A stretch of DNA of 64,000 nt from Bacteroidales bacterium (GTDB lineage Bacteria > Bacteroidota > Bacteroidia > Bacteroidales > P3), in contig JAFSYK010000044.1 of the NCBI GenBank assembly GCA_017449975.1, positions 24,619 through 88,618 of the forward strand. Direction: 5' to 3'. Below the pieces are notes generated by a model that had not been told where the DNA came from, did not search any database, and worked only from the letters and a program-made list of their open reading frames with translations. Below are positions 33,105 through 41,479 of the stretch, piece by piece (the stretch's first letter is position 1; each line of letters opens with the position of its first letter). The translations under genes and the position numbers were made by a program.

Positions 33105-34373
33105 TCAAGTCTTATGCTTCTCCTTCTTCGCGGCCGGAAACAGTATATTGTTAAGTATCAGTCGGTAGCCGGGTGAGTTAGGGTAGAGGTTCAGGTCGGT
33201 CGGAGGGTCGCCCACATAGTGTCGGTAGTCTTCGGGGTCGTGGCCGCCGAGGAACGTCCAGGTCCCCTTGCCGTATTCGCCGTGCAGGTAGCGCACCTCG
33301 CCCAGCGCCTTGTTCTCGGCCAGGATGACCGCGCCCGACTTCACCGTCTCGCGACGGAACGCTGTCGTCTGACCCATGAAGCCGTGTATCACGCGTGTGT
33401 GGTTCTGTGTCAGCATCGTCGGCACCCAGTCCCATTTGGCGGAGAACTCGAACAGGGTGAAAAAATCGTTCTTCTCGTTTACCTGTCGGCTGCGGCTGCG
33501 GTCGTCCACGTCGATGGTCGAGATTTCATACTCCGACGGGTTGGTGCTGATGCGGAAATCCTTGAAAGCAAAGCACTTGTTGTAGTCCAGCTGGTTCTGT
33601 GCGTCTGGCTGCATCGGGTCGCCGTCGAACATCACATCGCAGATGTCCACATTCTCGGCCGCCAGTGCCACGTCGTAGCTGTCTGGTGCCGAGCACATGG
33701 CGAACAGGAATCCGCCGCCCGCCACAAAGTCGCGTATCTTGTGCGTCACCGCCAGTTTCAGCTGGCTCACCTTGGCGAATCCCAGCTTCTGTGCCGTAGC
33801 CTCTTGTCCGCGCACATCCTCGATATACCACGGCTGGTTGCGGTAGTTGCCCCAGAACTTGCCGTACTGTCCTGTGAAATCCTCGTGGTGCAGGTGCAGC
33901 CAGTCGTACATCGGCAGCACGCCGCCGATCACCTCCTCGTCGTATACCACGTCGTAGGGTATCTCTGCGTAGGTCAGCACCAGCGTCACGGCGTCGTCCC
34001 ACGGCAGCTTGTTCTTGGGCGAATAGACGGCTATTTTAGGGGCTTTGTGAAGCTTCACGGCATCCATATTCACCCCGGGGTCGGCAATCTGCGACAGTAT
34101 CTCGCTGCTCTGTCCGTCGGCGATCACCTCGCTGCGCACACCGCGCAGCTTGCACTCGCGTTCCAGTGCGTCGGCGTACTTCATCATAAAGCTGCCGCCG
34201 CGGTAGTTCAGCAGCCACGTCACCTCCACCTCGCGTTCCAGCGCCCAGTAGGCGATGCCGTAGGCCTTCAAGTGGTTCGTCTGGGTCTCGTCCATCGGCA
34301 GCAGCAGATACGCCGCGCGCGTGGGCAGCAGCACCGTCAGAACCATCATCGATACCAACAACAAATGTTTCAT
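33105..34373 (-). CDS. Conserved secreted protein of the family often labelled asparagine synthetase B
   Basis: Started at ATG 34373 the protein has 422 residues and a signal peptide (MKHLLLVSMMVLTVLLPTRA). It begins YLLLPMDETQTNHLKAYGIAYWALEREVEVTWLLNYRGGSF, a Bacteroidetes family that databases call asparagine synthetase B, although no synthetase motif and no cytoplasmic location is seen. The middle has a GxGGFLFAMCSAPDS turn recalling the glutaminase/ThuA-like fold, and the C-terminus GKGTWTFLGGHDPEDYRHYVGDPPTDLNLYPNSPGYRLILNNILFPA is well conserved. The true function is unknown. Confidence 0.6.
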   Translation of the reverse strand: MKHLLLVSMMVLTVLLPTRAAYLLLPMDETQTNHLKAYGIAYWALEREVEVTWLLNYRGGSFMMKYADALERECKLRGVRSEVIADGQSSEILSQIADPGVNMDAVKLHKAPKIAVYSPKNKLPWDDAVTLVLTYAEIPYDVVYDEEVIGGVLPMYDWLHLHHEDFTGQYGKFWGNYRNQPWYIEDVRGQEATAQKLGFAKVSQLKLAVTHKIRDFVAGGGFLFAMCSAPDSYDVALAAENVDICDVMFDGDPMQPDAQNQLDYNKCFAFKDFRISTNPSEYEISTIDVDDRSRSRQVNEKNDFFTLFEFSAKWDWVPTMLTQNHTRVIHGFMGQTTAFRRETVKSGAVILAENKALGEVRYLHGEYGKGTWTFLGGHDPEDYRHYVGDPPTDLNLYPNSPGYRLILNNILFPAAKKEKHKT

Positions 34374-34423
34374 AATTCTTAATAACGCACAAATCCCCAT
34401 AATATTGTTTTATTTATTTTTGC

Positions 34424-34562
34424 AACTCTCAATTCTCAATTTCCTAATTCTCCTGCTCGGCCTTTCGGCCTCACGAAATCTCTCGTATCTTGTAGATTTC
34501 CCGCTTCGCGGATTTTTTAGTTTTTAGTTTTTACTTTTTAGTTTTCTCAACTCTCAATTCTC
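34424..34562. repeat. Composite spacer: heptads, REP-like palindrome, nonads, heptads
   Basis: From left to right: TTCTCAA-type heptads (from 34424); the composite palindrome (34450-34520: a CTGCTCGGCCTTTCGGCC hairpin, about three 9-bp units, then CCGCTTCGCGG); TTTTTAG/TTTTTAC heptads (about 34512-34550); and further CTCTCAA-type units. It occupies the divergent spacer before the M23 peptidase gene; no promoter consensus is seen in it. Confidence 0.75.
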
Positions 34563-34565
34563 CCC

Positions 34566-36356
34566 ATGTCCCGCGTCCTCCTCTGCAGTTTTCTGCTGCT
34601 TCCGTTCCTCTTCTGTTCGGACCCCGTCACCACGGCGGCCCCCGAACCGCCGGCGCCCGTCGTCCCGCGAGTCTTTCCCACCGACCTCTTCTCGCCGCCG
34701 CTGAACCGTCCCATGGCCTTCTCCGGCCTCTATGGCGAGATACGCCTCCACCATTTCCACACCGGTGTCGACCTCCGTGTGGGTGGTGTCGTCGGCGACC
34801 CGGTCCACGCCATGGCCGACGGCTACGTCTACCGTATCAACGTCTTGGAGGGCGGTGGCGGCAAGATTCTTGCCGTGGCGCATCCCGAAGGCTACATCAC
34901 CTATTACATGCACCTCAACGGCTATGCTGGCGACATCCAGCGCCTGGTCGACCGCATGCAGCGCAGCCGCCAGTCCTATGCCGTCGACACCACCCTGCCG
35001 GCTGGTGCCATGCCGGTGCGGCGGGGCGACGTCATCGCCTATGTGGGCAACACCGGCGGCAGCGGCGGCCCGCACCTGCACTTCGAGATACGTGACGCCA
35101 CCGGCAGCTGGTACTTCAACCCGCTGCTCTTCGGCTTCGCCTACGACGACGCCATCGCCCCCACCATCCGCGGCATCCGCCTCTATCCCGCCGACGCCTC
35201 GGCCACGGTGGCGGGCAGCCGTGTCCCGCAGCCGCTGGCTGGCGACGCCGTCACCGTCGCGGGTCCCTTCTACCTGGGTGTCTATGCCACCGACGCCTCG
35301 GAGGGCTCCACCCTGCGCAACGGTGTCCGTCGCATCGAGGTCAGCGTCGACGGTCAGGACTTCTTCGCCTATCAGGTCGACTCCCTGCCCAGTGGCTGTG
35401 GCTACCTCGTCAATCCCGTCGTCGACTACGACCACTACTGTGCCCACCGTGAGGGCTACGTCCTCACCCGTCGGCTGAAAGGCATGCGCGACAACCCCAT
35501 CACATGGGCATCGCCGGCCGACGGCATCCTCCGCTTCGCACCGGGCACCACCCACCGTGTCACCGTTACCGTCTCCGACTGCAAATCGAACCGTGCCTCG
35601 CGCTCCTTCACCGTGCATGCCGTGGCGCCCACGGCGGCGCCCGCCGTGGCGATCGACGACAGCTATCAGCACCTGCCGGCGCCCTACGACCGTCCTTTCC
35701 GCCTGCGGCGCGACGCCTTCGAGGTCGACATGGCGGCCGAGACGCTCTTCGACGATGACACGCTGCGCTACGCCGTCACGCCGTCCGACAAGCACCTGTC
35801 GCCCGTCTACCAGCTGCGCACCACCTGCTATGCCCTGCCGCCGCGCAAAACCTACCGTGTCGCCATCCGTCGCGACCAGTGCCACGGCATCGTGCCGGGC
35901 AAGATGATGATGGCCCTGGTCAACGAGAAAGAGGTGCTCATCGCCAACCCCGTCACCGACAGCGCCGGCTGGTTTGTCGCCAAGGTTTACGGCTTCGGCC
36001 AGTTCTATATGACCAGCGACACCAAGGCGCCGACGCTCAAGCCCGTCAACTTCAAAGAGGGTGGCACCGTCTACAGTAAACAGCTCAAAGTGAAAGTGGG
36101 CGACAACCTGTCGGGCATCACGCAATACAAATGCTATGTCAACGGCAGCTGGGTGCTGGCGGCCTACGACCGCAAAATCGCCTCCATCCTTATCGACGCC
36201 GATGCCCTGACGGTGGGGGAGAACTCGCTGCGTGTCTGTCTCACCGACGCCTGCGACAACACCACCGACGTCACCTACCGCATCCACTACAGCACCGCCA
36301 AGCCCAAGGCGGCCAAGAAAGGCAAGGGTAAAAGCAAAAAAAGAGCTCGCCGATAA
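34566..36356 (+). CDS. M23/LytM family peptidase
   Basis: A 596-residue protein with a hydrophobic N-terminus (VLLCSFLLLPFLF). The zinc-binding landmarks of M23 are present: HFHTGVDLRVG (HxxxD), and GGPHLHFEIRD near residue 175. A long C-terminal region (about 200-580) is probably beta-rich, Ig-like. The tail is strongly basic (KPKAAKKGKGKSKKRARR). It should cut peptide cross-links in peptidoglycan or act as a divisome-type scaffold; the catalytic residues seen favour an active enzyme. The stop codon lies in the loop of its own terminator. Confidence 0.9.
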   Translation: MSRVLLCSFLLLPFLFCSDPVTTAAPEPPAPVVPRVFPTDLFSPPLNRPMAFSGLYGEIRLHHFHTGVDLRVGGVVGDPVHAMADGYVYRINVLEGGGGKILAVAHPEGYITYYMHLNGYAGDIQRLVDRMQRSRQSYAVDTTLPAGAMPVRRGDVIAYVGNTGGSGGPHLHFEIRDATGSWYFNPLLFGFAYDDAIAPTIRGIRLYPADASATVAGSRVPQPLAGDAVTVAGPFYLGVYATDASEGSTLRNGVRRIEVSVDGQDFFAYQVDSLPSGCGYLVNPVVDYDHYCAHREGYVLTRRLKGMRDNPITWASPADGILRFAPGTTHRVTVTVSDCKSNRASRSFTVHAVAPTAAPAVAIDDSYQHLPAPYDRPFRLRRDAFEVDMAAETLFDDDTLRYAVTPSDKHLSPVYQLRTTCYALPPRKTYRVAIRRDQCHGIVPGKMMMALVNEKEVLIANPVTDSAGWFVAKVYGFGQFYMTSDTKAPTLKPVNFKEGGTVYSKQLKVKVGDNLSGITQYKCYVNGSWVLAAYDRKIASILIDADALTVGENSLRVCLTDACDNTTDVTYRIHYSTAKPKAAKKGKGKSKKRARR

Positions 36357-36372
36357 GCGAGCTCTTTTTTTA
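36336..36372. terminator. Bidirectional terminator between the M23 gene and the 44-residue gene
   Basis: GAGCTCGC (36343-36350) and GCGAGCTC (36357-36364) form a hairpin preceded by an A-run and followed by a T-run, so it can work on both strands. The plus-strand TAA of the M23 gene lies in the 6-base loop. Confidence 0.9.
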
Positions 36373-36389
36373 AGGGAATGAGAAATCCG

Positions 36390-36524
36390 TTATTCAGCGT
36401 TGATGACGGCTTTGTGAACGGCATTCCAACCGGCGGCGTTGATGCCCCAGTTGTTGGTGGAGTTCTTGTTCACATTGATTCTCACTTTTCTTCTCTTGAC
36501 TTTTTTGTTAGCGTTGATACCCAT
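36390..36524 (-). CDS. 44-residue basic protein, unrecognised
   Basis: ATG at 36524, TAA at 36390-36392. The first half is highly basic (NKKVKRRKVRINVNK), the second half less so (NSTNNWGINAAGWNAVHKAVINAE). I-N-A or I-N-V occurs four times, suggesting short internal repeats. It has a consensus promoter (36599-36630) and shares a bidirectional terminator with the M23 gene, so it is a complete expression unit. I do not recognise the family. A small nucleic-acid-binding or ribosome-associated protein, or a peptide precursor, are options, but nothing decides between them. Confidence 0.65.
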   Translation of the reverse strand: MGINANKKVKRRKVRINVNKNSTNNWGINAAGWNAVHKAVINAE

Positions 36525-36598
36525 AGTTGTATGTTTTTATCGTTTAACTTCTTGATAGTGAATCAATCGAATGATTTTTCCACAAGCGATTGAGTATG

Positions 36599-36630
36599 CA
36601 AAAATAAATCAAATAATTGATATGAACAAA
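36599..36630 (-). promoter_or_regulatory. Consensus promoter of the 44-residue gene
   Basis: On the minus strand TTTG (36630-36627) and TATTTTTG (36606-36599) are spaced by 20 bases. The transcript would start near 36592, giving a leader of about 68 bases. Confidence 0.75.
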
Positions 36631-36672
36631 TTTTAAAACCAATTTTCTTATAATTTTGAGCGCAGCGACCCA
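36630..36672. repeat. Dispersed repeat with GCGCAGCGACCC end
   Basis: A segment of about 43 bases (ACCAATTTTC ... TATAATTTTGAGCGCAGCGACCC) recurs with few changes at 61632-61674. Confidence 0.8.
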
Positions 36673-36681
36673 TGAGAAAAG

Positions 36682-36960
36682 AAAATCCGCGAAGCGGGAA
36701 ATCTACAAGATACGAGAGATTTCGTGAGCGCGAAGGCCGAGCAGGAGAACAAGAAAATTGAGAATTGAGAGTAGAGAATTGAGAATTAAGCTGCCGCCAA
36801 CCTGCGATAGCAAGAAAATCTACAAGATCTAAAAGATCTCGCGAGCGAAGCGAGCAGAAGCCCAATCCGCGAAGCGGGAATAATTTATAAGATCCACGAG
36901 ATTTCGTGAGCGCGAAGCGCGAGCAGGAGAATAAAACCTGCGCTAGCAAGAAAATCTGTT
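36682..36960. repeat. Cluster of two full and one partial composite palindromes with heptads
   Basis: Full copies at 36682-36748 and 36863-36929 run CCGCGAAGCGG, about three 9-bp units, then CGTGAGCGCGAAG...GAGCAGGAG. A partial copy lies at 36815-36860 (GCGAGCGAAGCGAGC core). ATTGAGA-type heptads lie between them at about 36756-36790. It fills the spacer upstream of the DUF4301 gene's end; no gene is seen in 36631-36971. Confidence 0.8.
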
Positions 36961-36971
36961 TAAACAGACCG

Positions 36972-38528
36972 CTAAGCCTCCTCGCGGTGCTCTTTGCGCA
37001 GCAGGTCGTTGACCGTCTTGACGGGGTTGAAGGTCTCCAGTGGCACCTCCACGAAGAGGGTGATCCAGTGCGCCATGGCGCCGTTCCAGAGGCCGGGTAG
37101 CTCCTGCGATTTCACAACCTGTGCTCCTTTGCTCTTCTTGCTGATGAAGCCGGTCTGCGGGTCGACAAACTGCCGCAGGTCGAAATAGCGTCCGCGATAG
37201 TCCTTCGTGCCGCACACCAAATCCACGGGGTTGAAGTGGCTGGCGCCTTGCAGGATGGCCTCTTGCGACGGCTCTTTGCGGTTGATTTGCGCCGTCTCCA
37301 CAATCTGCAGGCTGCGGCGTCCGTTGCTGTCGGCCACAAAGAAGGGGCCGCCGCCGGGTTCGCCCTGGTTCTTCACCATGCCGCAGATGCGGATGGGGCG
37401 GTTCATGGCGTCAAACAGGATGCTGCATTGCTCCTTGACGGGCCGCTCTTCGAGGTCGTCGGGTAGGGCGATGAGCAGACGCTCGCTGGCAAAGCGGGCC
37501 ATCTTCTTCAGCTCTGCCGCCGTCGCCTTGCCTGTGCGCAGCTGGCGCAGGTAGGGGAAATATTGCCGTTGCAGGTCGAGCAGCAGACCCGCCAGCGCCT
37601 TCTTGTAGACGAGGGTGGGCTCCTTCATCCAGTCGGGCACCACGTTGTCGATGTTCTTGATGAAGATGACATCGGCGCGGCACCCGTTCAGGTTCTCTAT
37701 CAGGGCACCGTGGCCGCCGGGGCGCAGCATCAGGCGTCCTTGCTCGTCGCGCACGGGGTTGTTGTATTCGTCCACGGCGATGGTGTCGGTGCTGTGTTTC
37801 TGCTCCGACATCGACACCGACAGGCGGATGCCCAGCGCCGACTCATACTGGTGGCGTACCTGTGCCAGCTTGCGGCGGAACAGGGCGCGGTGTTCGGGCG
37901 AGATGGTGAAATGCAGCCGCACCGTGCCGTCGTTGCCGCGGGCGTAGGCGGCGCCTTCCACGATATGCTCCTCCAGCGGCGTGCGCTGACGGTTGCCGTA
38001 TTTGTGGAATTTCAGCAACGCTTTGGGCAGGGAGCCGTAGCCCAGATACTGCTCTTTGAGCAGCATATTGATGACCGAGGCGTACTCGCGGCGCTCCAGA
38101 TAGTCCTGGAGGTGCATCGACGTACTTTCTATCTCGGCTTTCAGGTCGTCGTAGAACGCAAAGGTGGACAGGTTCTGGATGAACTGCTCCACCGAGGGGT
38201 ACTCTTTCTCAAAGTTCTTTGCAACGCCGGTATACTGCGCTGTAAAGGCGTAGAGATCCTTGAACATACGGCTGGCGGCACCCGATGCGGGGACGAATTT
38301 CAGCAGCCGTTTCTCCTTCGAAAGTCGCTGATAGCATGATAGATATTTGTCTATCTCTGCCTTGCTCATGCGCAGGATGCCTCCGTTCTCCACGGTGGCG
38401 GCGGCGACCAGCGAGCAGGGGGGAAAGCCCTGACGGAAATGGGTCAGTTGTCGCTCGATTTGTTCGGGCGTGATGCCATACGACGCCAGCTGTCGCAGGT
38501 CGTCGGGCGAAAACTTCTGGGATGCCAT
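36972..38528 (-). CDS. DUF4301 family protein
   Basis: A 518-residue cytoplasmic protein (no signal peptide). It matches the Bacteroidetes DUF4301 family by length and by FVPASGAASRMFKDLYAF, LRPGGHGALIENLNGCRADVIFIKNIDNVVPDW, and GEPGGGPFFVADSNG. The P-x-x-GAASRM and GGHGALIENLN stretches resemble nucleotidyl-transferase or UDP-sugar pyrophosphorylase loops, so sugar-nucleotide handling is a reasonable but unproven idea. It ends at 36972 next to the palindrome cluster and starts 12 bases after the lipoprotein stop. Confidence 0.8.
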   Translation of the reverse strand: MASQKFSPDDLRQLASYGITPEQIERQLTHFRQGFPPCSLVAAATVENGGILRMSKAEIDKYLSCYQRLSKEKRLLKFVPASGAASRMFKDLYAFTAQYTGVAKNFEKEYPSVEQFIQNLSTFAFYDDLKAEIESTSMHLQDYLERREYASVINMLLKEQYLGYGSLPKALLKFHKYGNRQRTPLEEHIVEGAAYARGNDGTVRLHFTISPEHRALFRRKLAQVRHQYESALGIRLSVSMSEQKHSTDTIAVDEYNNPVRDEQGRLMLRPGGHGALIENLNGCRADVIFIKNIDNVVPDWMKEPTLVYKKALAGLLLDLQRQYFPYLRQLRTGKATAAELKKMARFASERLLIALPDDLEERPVKEQCSILFDAMNRPIRICGMVKNQGEPGGGPFFVADSNGRRSLQIVETAQINRKEPSQEAILQGASHFNPVDLVCGTKDYRGRYFDLRQFVDPQTGFISKKSKGAQVVKSQELPGLWNGAMAHWITLFVEVPLETFNPVKTVNDLLRKEHREEA

Positions 38529-38540
38529 GATGTGCTGCGG

Positions 38541-39008
38541 TTACTCGGCGGGTTCGGGTTCCACGTCCACCACATTGACGACGATGCTGTCCAGCAGGAT
38601 GTCGCCGTTGATGTAGACAGTGGATTCCACCGTCTCACCCTCTTTCAGGCGGATGGACGATGAGCCGTCGCTGTGGAAATGCTTGTACGTATAGGTAATC
38701 GTCGAGGGGTCGGAAATGGAATCGACCGTGGTCTCGATGATAAACATACGGGCGTTGATGTCAAAGACGGCCGGAGCGGCGAATTTGGTGCTGAACACAC
38801 CCTCGTCGTCGGTGTAGCCGAAATCGCCCACCGTGCTGCCCGATGCGCTGATGGACACAGCGGCATGCGGCACCACGCGGCCGGTTGCCTGTTCGACGAC
38901 GGTGACATCCAGATAACTATACGTGTCTTTGTCGCACGATTGAAATGTGATGGCGCCTAAGGCGCTGAAAAATAGAATGCCGACGGCAATCAGACCTTTT
39001 TTCTTCAT
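38541..39008 (-). CDS. Small lipoprotein with Ig-like (carboxypeptidase-regulatory) fold
   Basis: A 155-residue protein: MKKKGLIAVGILFFSALGAITFQSC gives a lipoprotein signal with Cys near residue 25. The mature part (LDVTVVEQATGRVVPHAAVSISASGSTVGDFGYTDDEGVFSTKFAAPAVFDINA) has the pattern of CarboxypepD_reg-like domains. It is probably exposed at the outer membrane, with unknown role. It precedes the DUF4301 gene by 12 bases, likely one transcript. Confidence 0.7.
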   Translation of the reverse strand: MKKKGLIAVGILFFSALGAITFQSCDKDTYSYLDVTVVEQATGRVVPHAAVSISASGSTVGDFGYTDDEGVFSTKFAAPAVFDINARMFIIETTVDSISDPSTITYTYKHFHSDGSSSIRLKEGETVESTVYINGDILLDSIVVNVVDVEPEPAE

Positions 39009-39048
39009 ATTTTTCTCGCTATGTAAATATTTTCAACTAATTTTGCAT

Positions 39049-39057
39049 GCAAAAATA
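39049..39057 (-). promoter_or_regulatory. -7 box for the lipoprotein-DUF4301 pair
   Basis: The minus strand reads TATTTTTGC, 40 bases before the ATG at 39008. No TTTG at the right spacing was found. Confidence 0.45.
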
Positions 39058-39166
39058 ACAAATTTCGGTCTATTCTAATAAAAAAATAATATTGCACTTC
39101 TAAATTTGTTGCAAATTTTTCTTTTGGTTAGACCTATATATCATAGATACAAACTGTTGCATAGTT

Positions 39167-40210
39167 ATGTTGAAGGATCAAATCAAGGAGCATCTGAACG
39201 ACATCCACAACACCCACGTGGAGAATTTTAAGGATCGTATGGCGGAAATCGAGATGTTCCGCGTCCGTTATCTGGGTAAAAAGGGTTTGTTGAACGACCT
39301 GTTCGACCAGTTCAAGTCGCTGCCCAACGAGGAGAAGCGCGAGGTGGGTCAGTTGCTCAACCAGCTGAAAGAGGCCGCCCGTGAGAAAATCGAGGAGTTC
39401 CGCAGTGCGATGGAGCTCGCCGAGGAGTCGCGCGACACGCTGGATTGCTCCATGCCCGTCGACTTCAGCCCCGTCGGAAGCCGTCATGTGCTGTCGGTGG
39501 TGATGAATGAGATAACGGATATTTTTTCCCGCATCGGCTTCACCGTGGCCGAGTCGGTCGAGATCGAGGACGACTGGCACCTCTTCTCCGCCCTCAACTT
39601 TCCCCCCGACCATCCGGCCCGCGACATGCAGGATACCTTCTTCGTCGAGAAAGAGGAGGGCAAGACCGATGTGGCGCTGCGCACCCACACCTCTTCGGTT
39701 CAGGTGCGCGTGATGGAGAACAACAAGCCTCCCATCCGCATCATCGCCCCCGGCCGTGTGTTCCGCAACGAGGCCATCTCAGCGCGTGCCCACTGCATCT
39801 TCCACCAGGTCGAAGCGCTGTATGTCGACAAGAAGGTCACCTTCGCCGACCTCAAGCAGACGCTGCTCTATTTCGCCAAGGAGATGTTCGGCGAGCAGAC
39901 CCAGATTCGTCTGCGTCCTTCCTACTTCCCCTTCACCGAGCCGTCGGCCGAGATGGACATCTCGTGCAATATCTGCGGCGGCAAGGGCTGCAACATCTGC
40001 AAGGGCACCGGCTGGCTCGAGATTTTGGGCTGCGGCATGGTCGACCCCAATGTGCTGGCCTCTTGCGGCATCGACCCGAACCAATATTCGGGCTTCGCCC
40101 TCGGCATGGGTGTGGAACGTATGGCCATGTTGAAATACCAGATTCGTGACCTGCGTCTCTATTTCGAAAACGACCTCCGTTTCCTGCGTCAGTTCGACGC
40201 CATTGTCTAA
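39167..40210 (+). CDS. pheS: Phenylalanine-tRNA ligase alpha subunit
   Basis: A 347-residue protein with an N-terminal coiled coil (about residues 1-85) and the class II catalytic domain: SRHVLSVVMNEITDIFSRIGF, PARDMQDTFF, motif 2 PGRVFRNEAISARAHCIFHQVEALYVD, the CNICGGKGCNICKGTGWLEILGCGMVDPNVL segment, and motif 3 GFALGMGVERMAMLKYQIRDLRLYFENDLRFL. It charges tRNA-Phe together with the beta subunit, whose gene is not in the window. Confidence 0.97.
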   Translation: MLKDQIKEHLNDIHNTHVENFKDRMAEIEMFRVRYLGKKGLLNDLFDQFKSLPNEEKREVGQLLNQLKEAAREKIEEFRSAMELAEESRDTLDCSMPVDFSPVGSRHVLSVVMNEITDIFSRIGFTVAESVEIEDDWHLFSALNFPPDHPARDMQDTFFVEKEEGKTDVALRTHTSSVQVRVMENNKPPIRIIAPGRVFRNEAISARAHCIFHQVEALYVDKKVTFADLKQTLLYFAKEMFGEQTQIRLRPSYFPFTEPSAEMDISCNICGGKGCNICKGTGWLEILGCGMVDPNVLASCGIDPNQYSGFALGMGVERMAMLKYQIRDLRLYFENDLRFLRQFDAIV

Positions 40211-40230
40211 CTGCCTTAGCTTCTCATACC

Positions 40231-40590
40231 ATGTCTGTTATACGTATCAATGGCATGTCGTTTTATGCCCATCACGGCTGCTTCGACACCGAGCAAACCA
40301 TCGGCACCCGCTTCTTGGTCGATGTGGCCATGCAGGTCGACACCAAGCAGGCGGAACTATCAGACGACCTGAACGATACGGTCAATTATGCCGATGTCTA
40401 TCAGGTGGTGAAACAGGAGATGGAAAAACCGTCGCACCTGCTCGAACATCTGGCGCGCCGCATCGCCTCCGCCATTATCGTGGCGTTTGTTTCGATACAA
40501 GGTGTTGAGGTTAAGGTCTCTAAGCTCAATCCACCCCTCGGTGGAAAGATGGAATCCGTCAGCGTGGAAATCAATCAGGGGATTTGTTAA
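40231..40590 (+). CDS. folB: Dihydroneopterin aldolase
   Basis: A 119-residue protein matching FolB: INGMSFYAHHGCFDTEQTIGTRFLVDV with the conserved YAHHGCF, NDTVNYADVYQVVKQEM (catalytic Tyr of the NYADVY motif), and VSKLNPPLGGKMESVSVEI near the end. It makes 6-hydroxymethyl-dihydropterin in folate synthesis. It starts 20 bases after pheS, likely co-transcribed. Confidence 0.93.
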   Translation: MSVIRINGMSFYAHHGCFDTEQTIGTRFLVDVAMQVDTKQAELSDDLNDTVNYADVYQVVKQEMEKPSHLLEHLARRIASAIIVAFVSIQGVEVKVSKLNPPLGGKMESVSVEINQGIC

Positions 40591-40639
40591 AAAATCCGCC
40601 TACCTATCTCATTCCATGATTTTTGAGAAGGTTTTTCCC

Positions 40640-41353
40640 TCAGAGCATTCCCTCGTCACAGAAACTGTAGTAATCGCGGGTCTCCAAACCCCCGTTGCCC
40701 ACAATCAGGTGGTCGACCAATTCGATGTCGAGCACCTTTCCCGCCTCGGCGATTTTTTTGGTCAGCACAATGTCCTCGCGACTGGGTTTTAGGTTGCCCG
40801 ACGGATGGTTGTGCGCCACCGCCACCGCAATGGCGTTGCGGTCGAGTGCCCCTTTGTAAATCAGTCGGATATCCACGGCGGTCTGCGTGATGCCGCCGGC
40901 CGAGATGCGCTGCATTCCCACCACGCGGTGGGCGGTGTTCAGATAGACCACCCAAAACTCCTCCGTCGGCTGCCCGCTCAGTTTTTCAGCGATTACGTTG
41001 TAGAGGTCGGTGCTGTTTTTTATTCGGTCGTTGTGCGGCCGTTGGTTCTCGCCGGCCAGCCGTCGACCCAGCTCCAGCGCGGCGGCGATGCTGGTGGCCT
41101 TGGCCAACCCCACGCCTTTGGTTTTCATCAGCTCGGGAACGGTGCGCAACGACATATTGGTCAGGCTGTTGCCGTGGTTGTTCATCAGCTCCTGGGCCAA
41201 CGTCATCACATTCTTTTCGGCCGACCCGCTGCGCAGCAGGATGGCCAGCAGTTCCGCGTTGCTCAGCGTCTTTTTTCCGTGCTGCAACATCTTCTCCCGC
41301 GGCTTGTCGTCGTCGGGACAGTCGTTCATCCTTAAATGGGGCGTTTCCTGCAT
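40640..41353 (-). CDS. radC: RadC family (JAMM domain) protein
   Basis: Started at ATG 41353 it has 237 residues; the frame continues upstream but runs through the promoter region. A UPF0758 N-terminus (DCPDDDKPREKMLQHGKKTLSNAELLAILLRSGSAEKNVMTLAQELM), a helix-hairpin-helix stretch (MKTKGVGLAKATSIAAALELGRR), and a JAMM metal motif with AVAVAHNHPSGNLKPSREDI are all present. The old repair role is disputed, and the biochemical function is unsettled. It is divergent from secDF. Confidence 0.93.
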   Translation of the reverse strand: MQETPHLRMNDCPDDDKPREKMLQHGKKTLSNAELLAILLRSGSAEKNVMTLAQELMNNHGNSLTNMSLRTVPELMKTKGVGLAKATSIAAALELGRRLAGENQRPHNDRIKNSTDLYNVIAEKLSGQPTEEFWVVYLNTAHRVVGMQRISAGGITQTAVDIRLIYKGALDRNAIAVAVAHNHPSGNLKPSREDIVLTKKIAEAGKVLDIELVDHLIVGNGGLETRDYYSFCDEGML

Positions 41354-41375
41354 CTTTTTTCTATGAATATTTGAT

Positions 41376-41384
41376 GCAAAAATA
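41376..41384 (-). promoter_or_regulatory. -7 box for radC
   Basis: TATTTTTGC on the minus strand lies 22 bases upstream of ATG 41353, within the divergent region shared with the secDF promoter. Confidence 0.45.
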
Positions 41385-41402
41385 CCTTTTTTTGGCGCAT
41401 CT

Positions 41403-41433
41403 TTTGTCAGGTCAATAAAAATTATTATCTTTG
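41403..41433 (+). promoter_or_regulatory. Consensus promoter of secDF
   Basis: TTTG at 41403-41406 and TATCTTTG at 41426-41433, spacing 19 bases. The gene starts at 41480. Confidence 0.85.
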
Positions 41434-41479
41434 CATGTTCAAAGTATAATATAACTTTAAAAAACATAAACTATAAGCG

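Noticed and set aside
33105-34373. A true asparagine synthetase
   Set aside because: The protein is exported and lacks the glutaminase Cys at its N-terminus and the synthetase ATP loop; the common label seems wrong.
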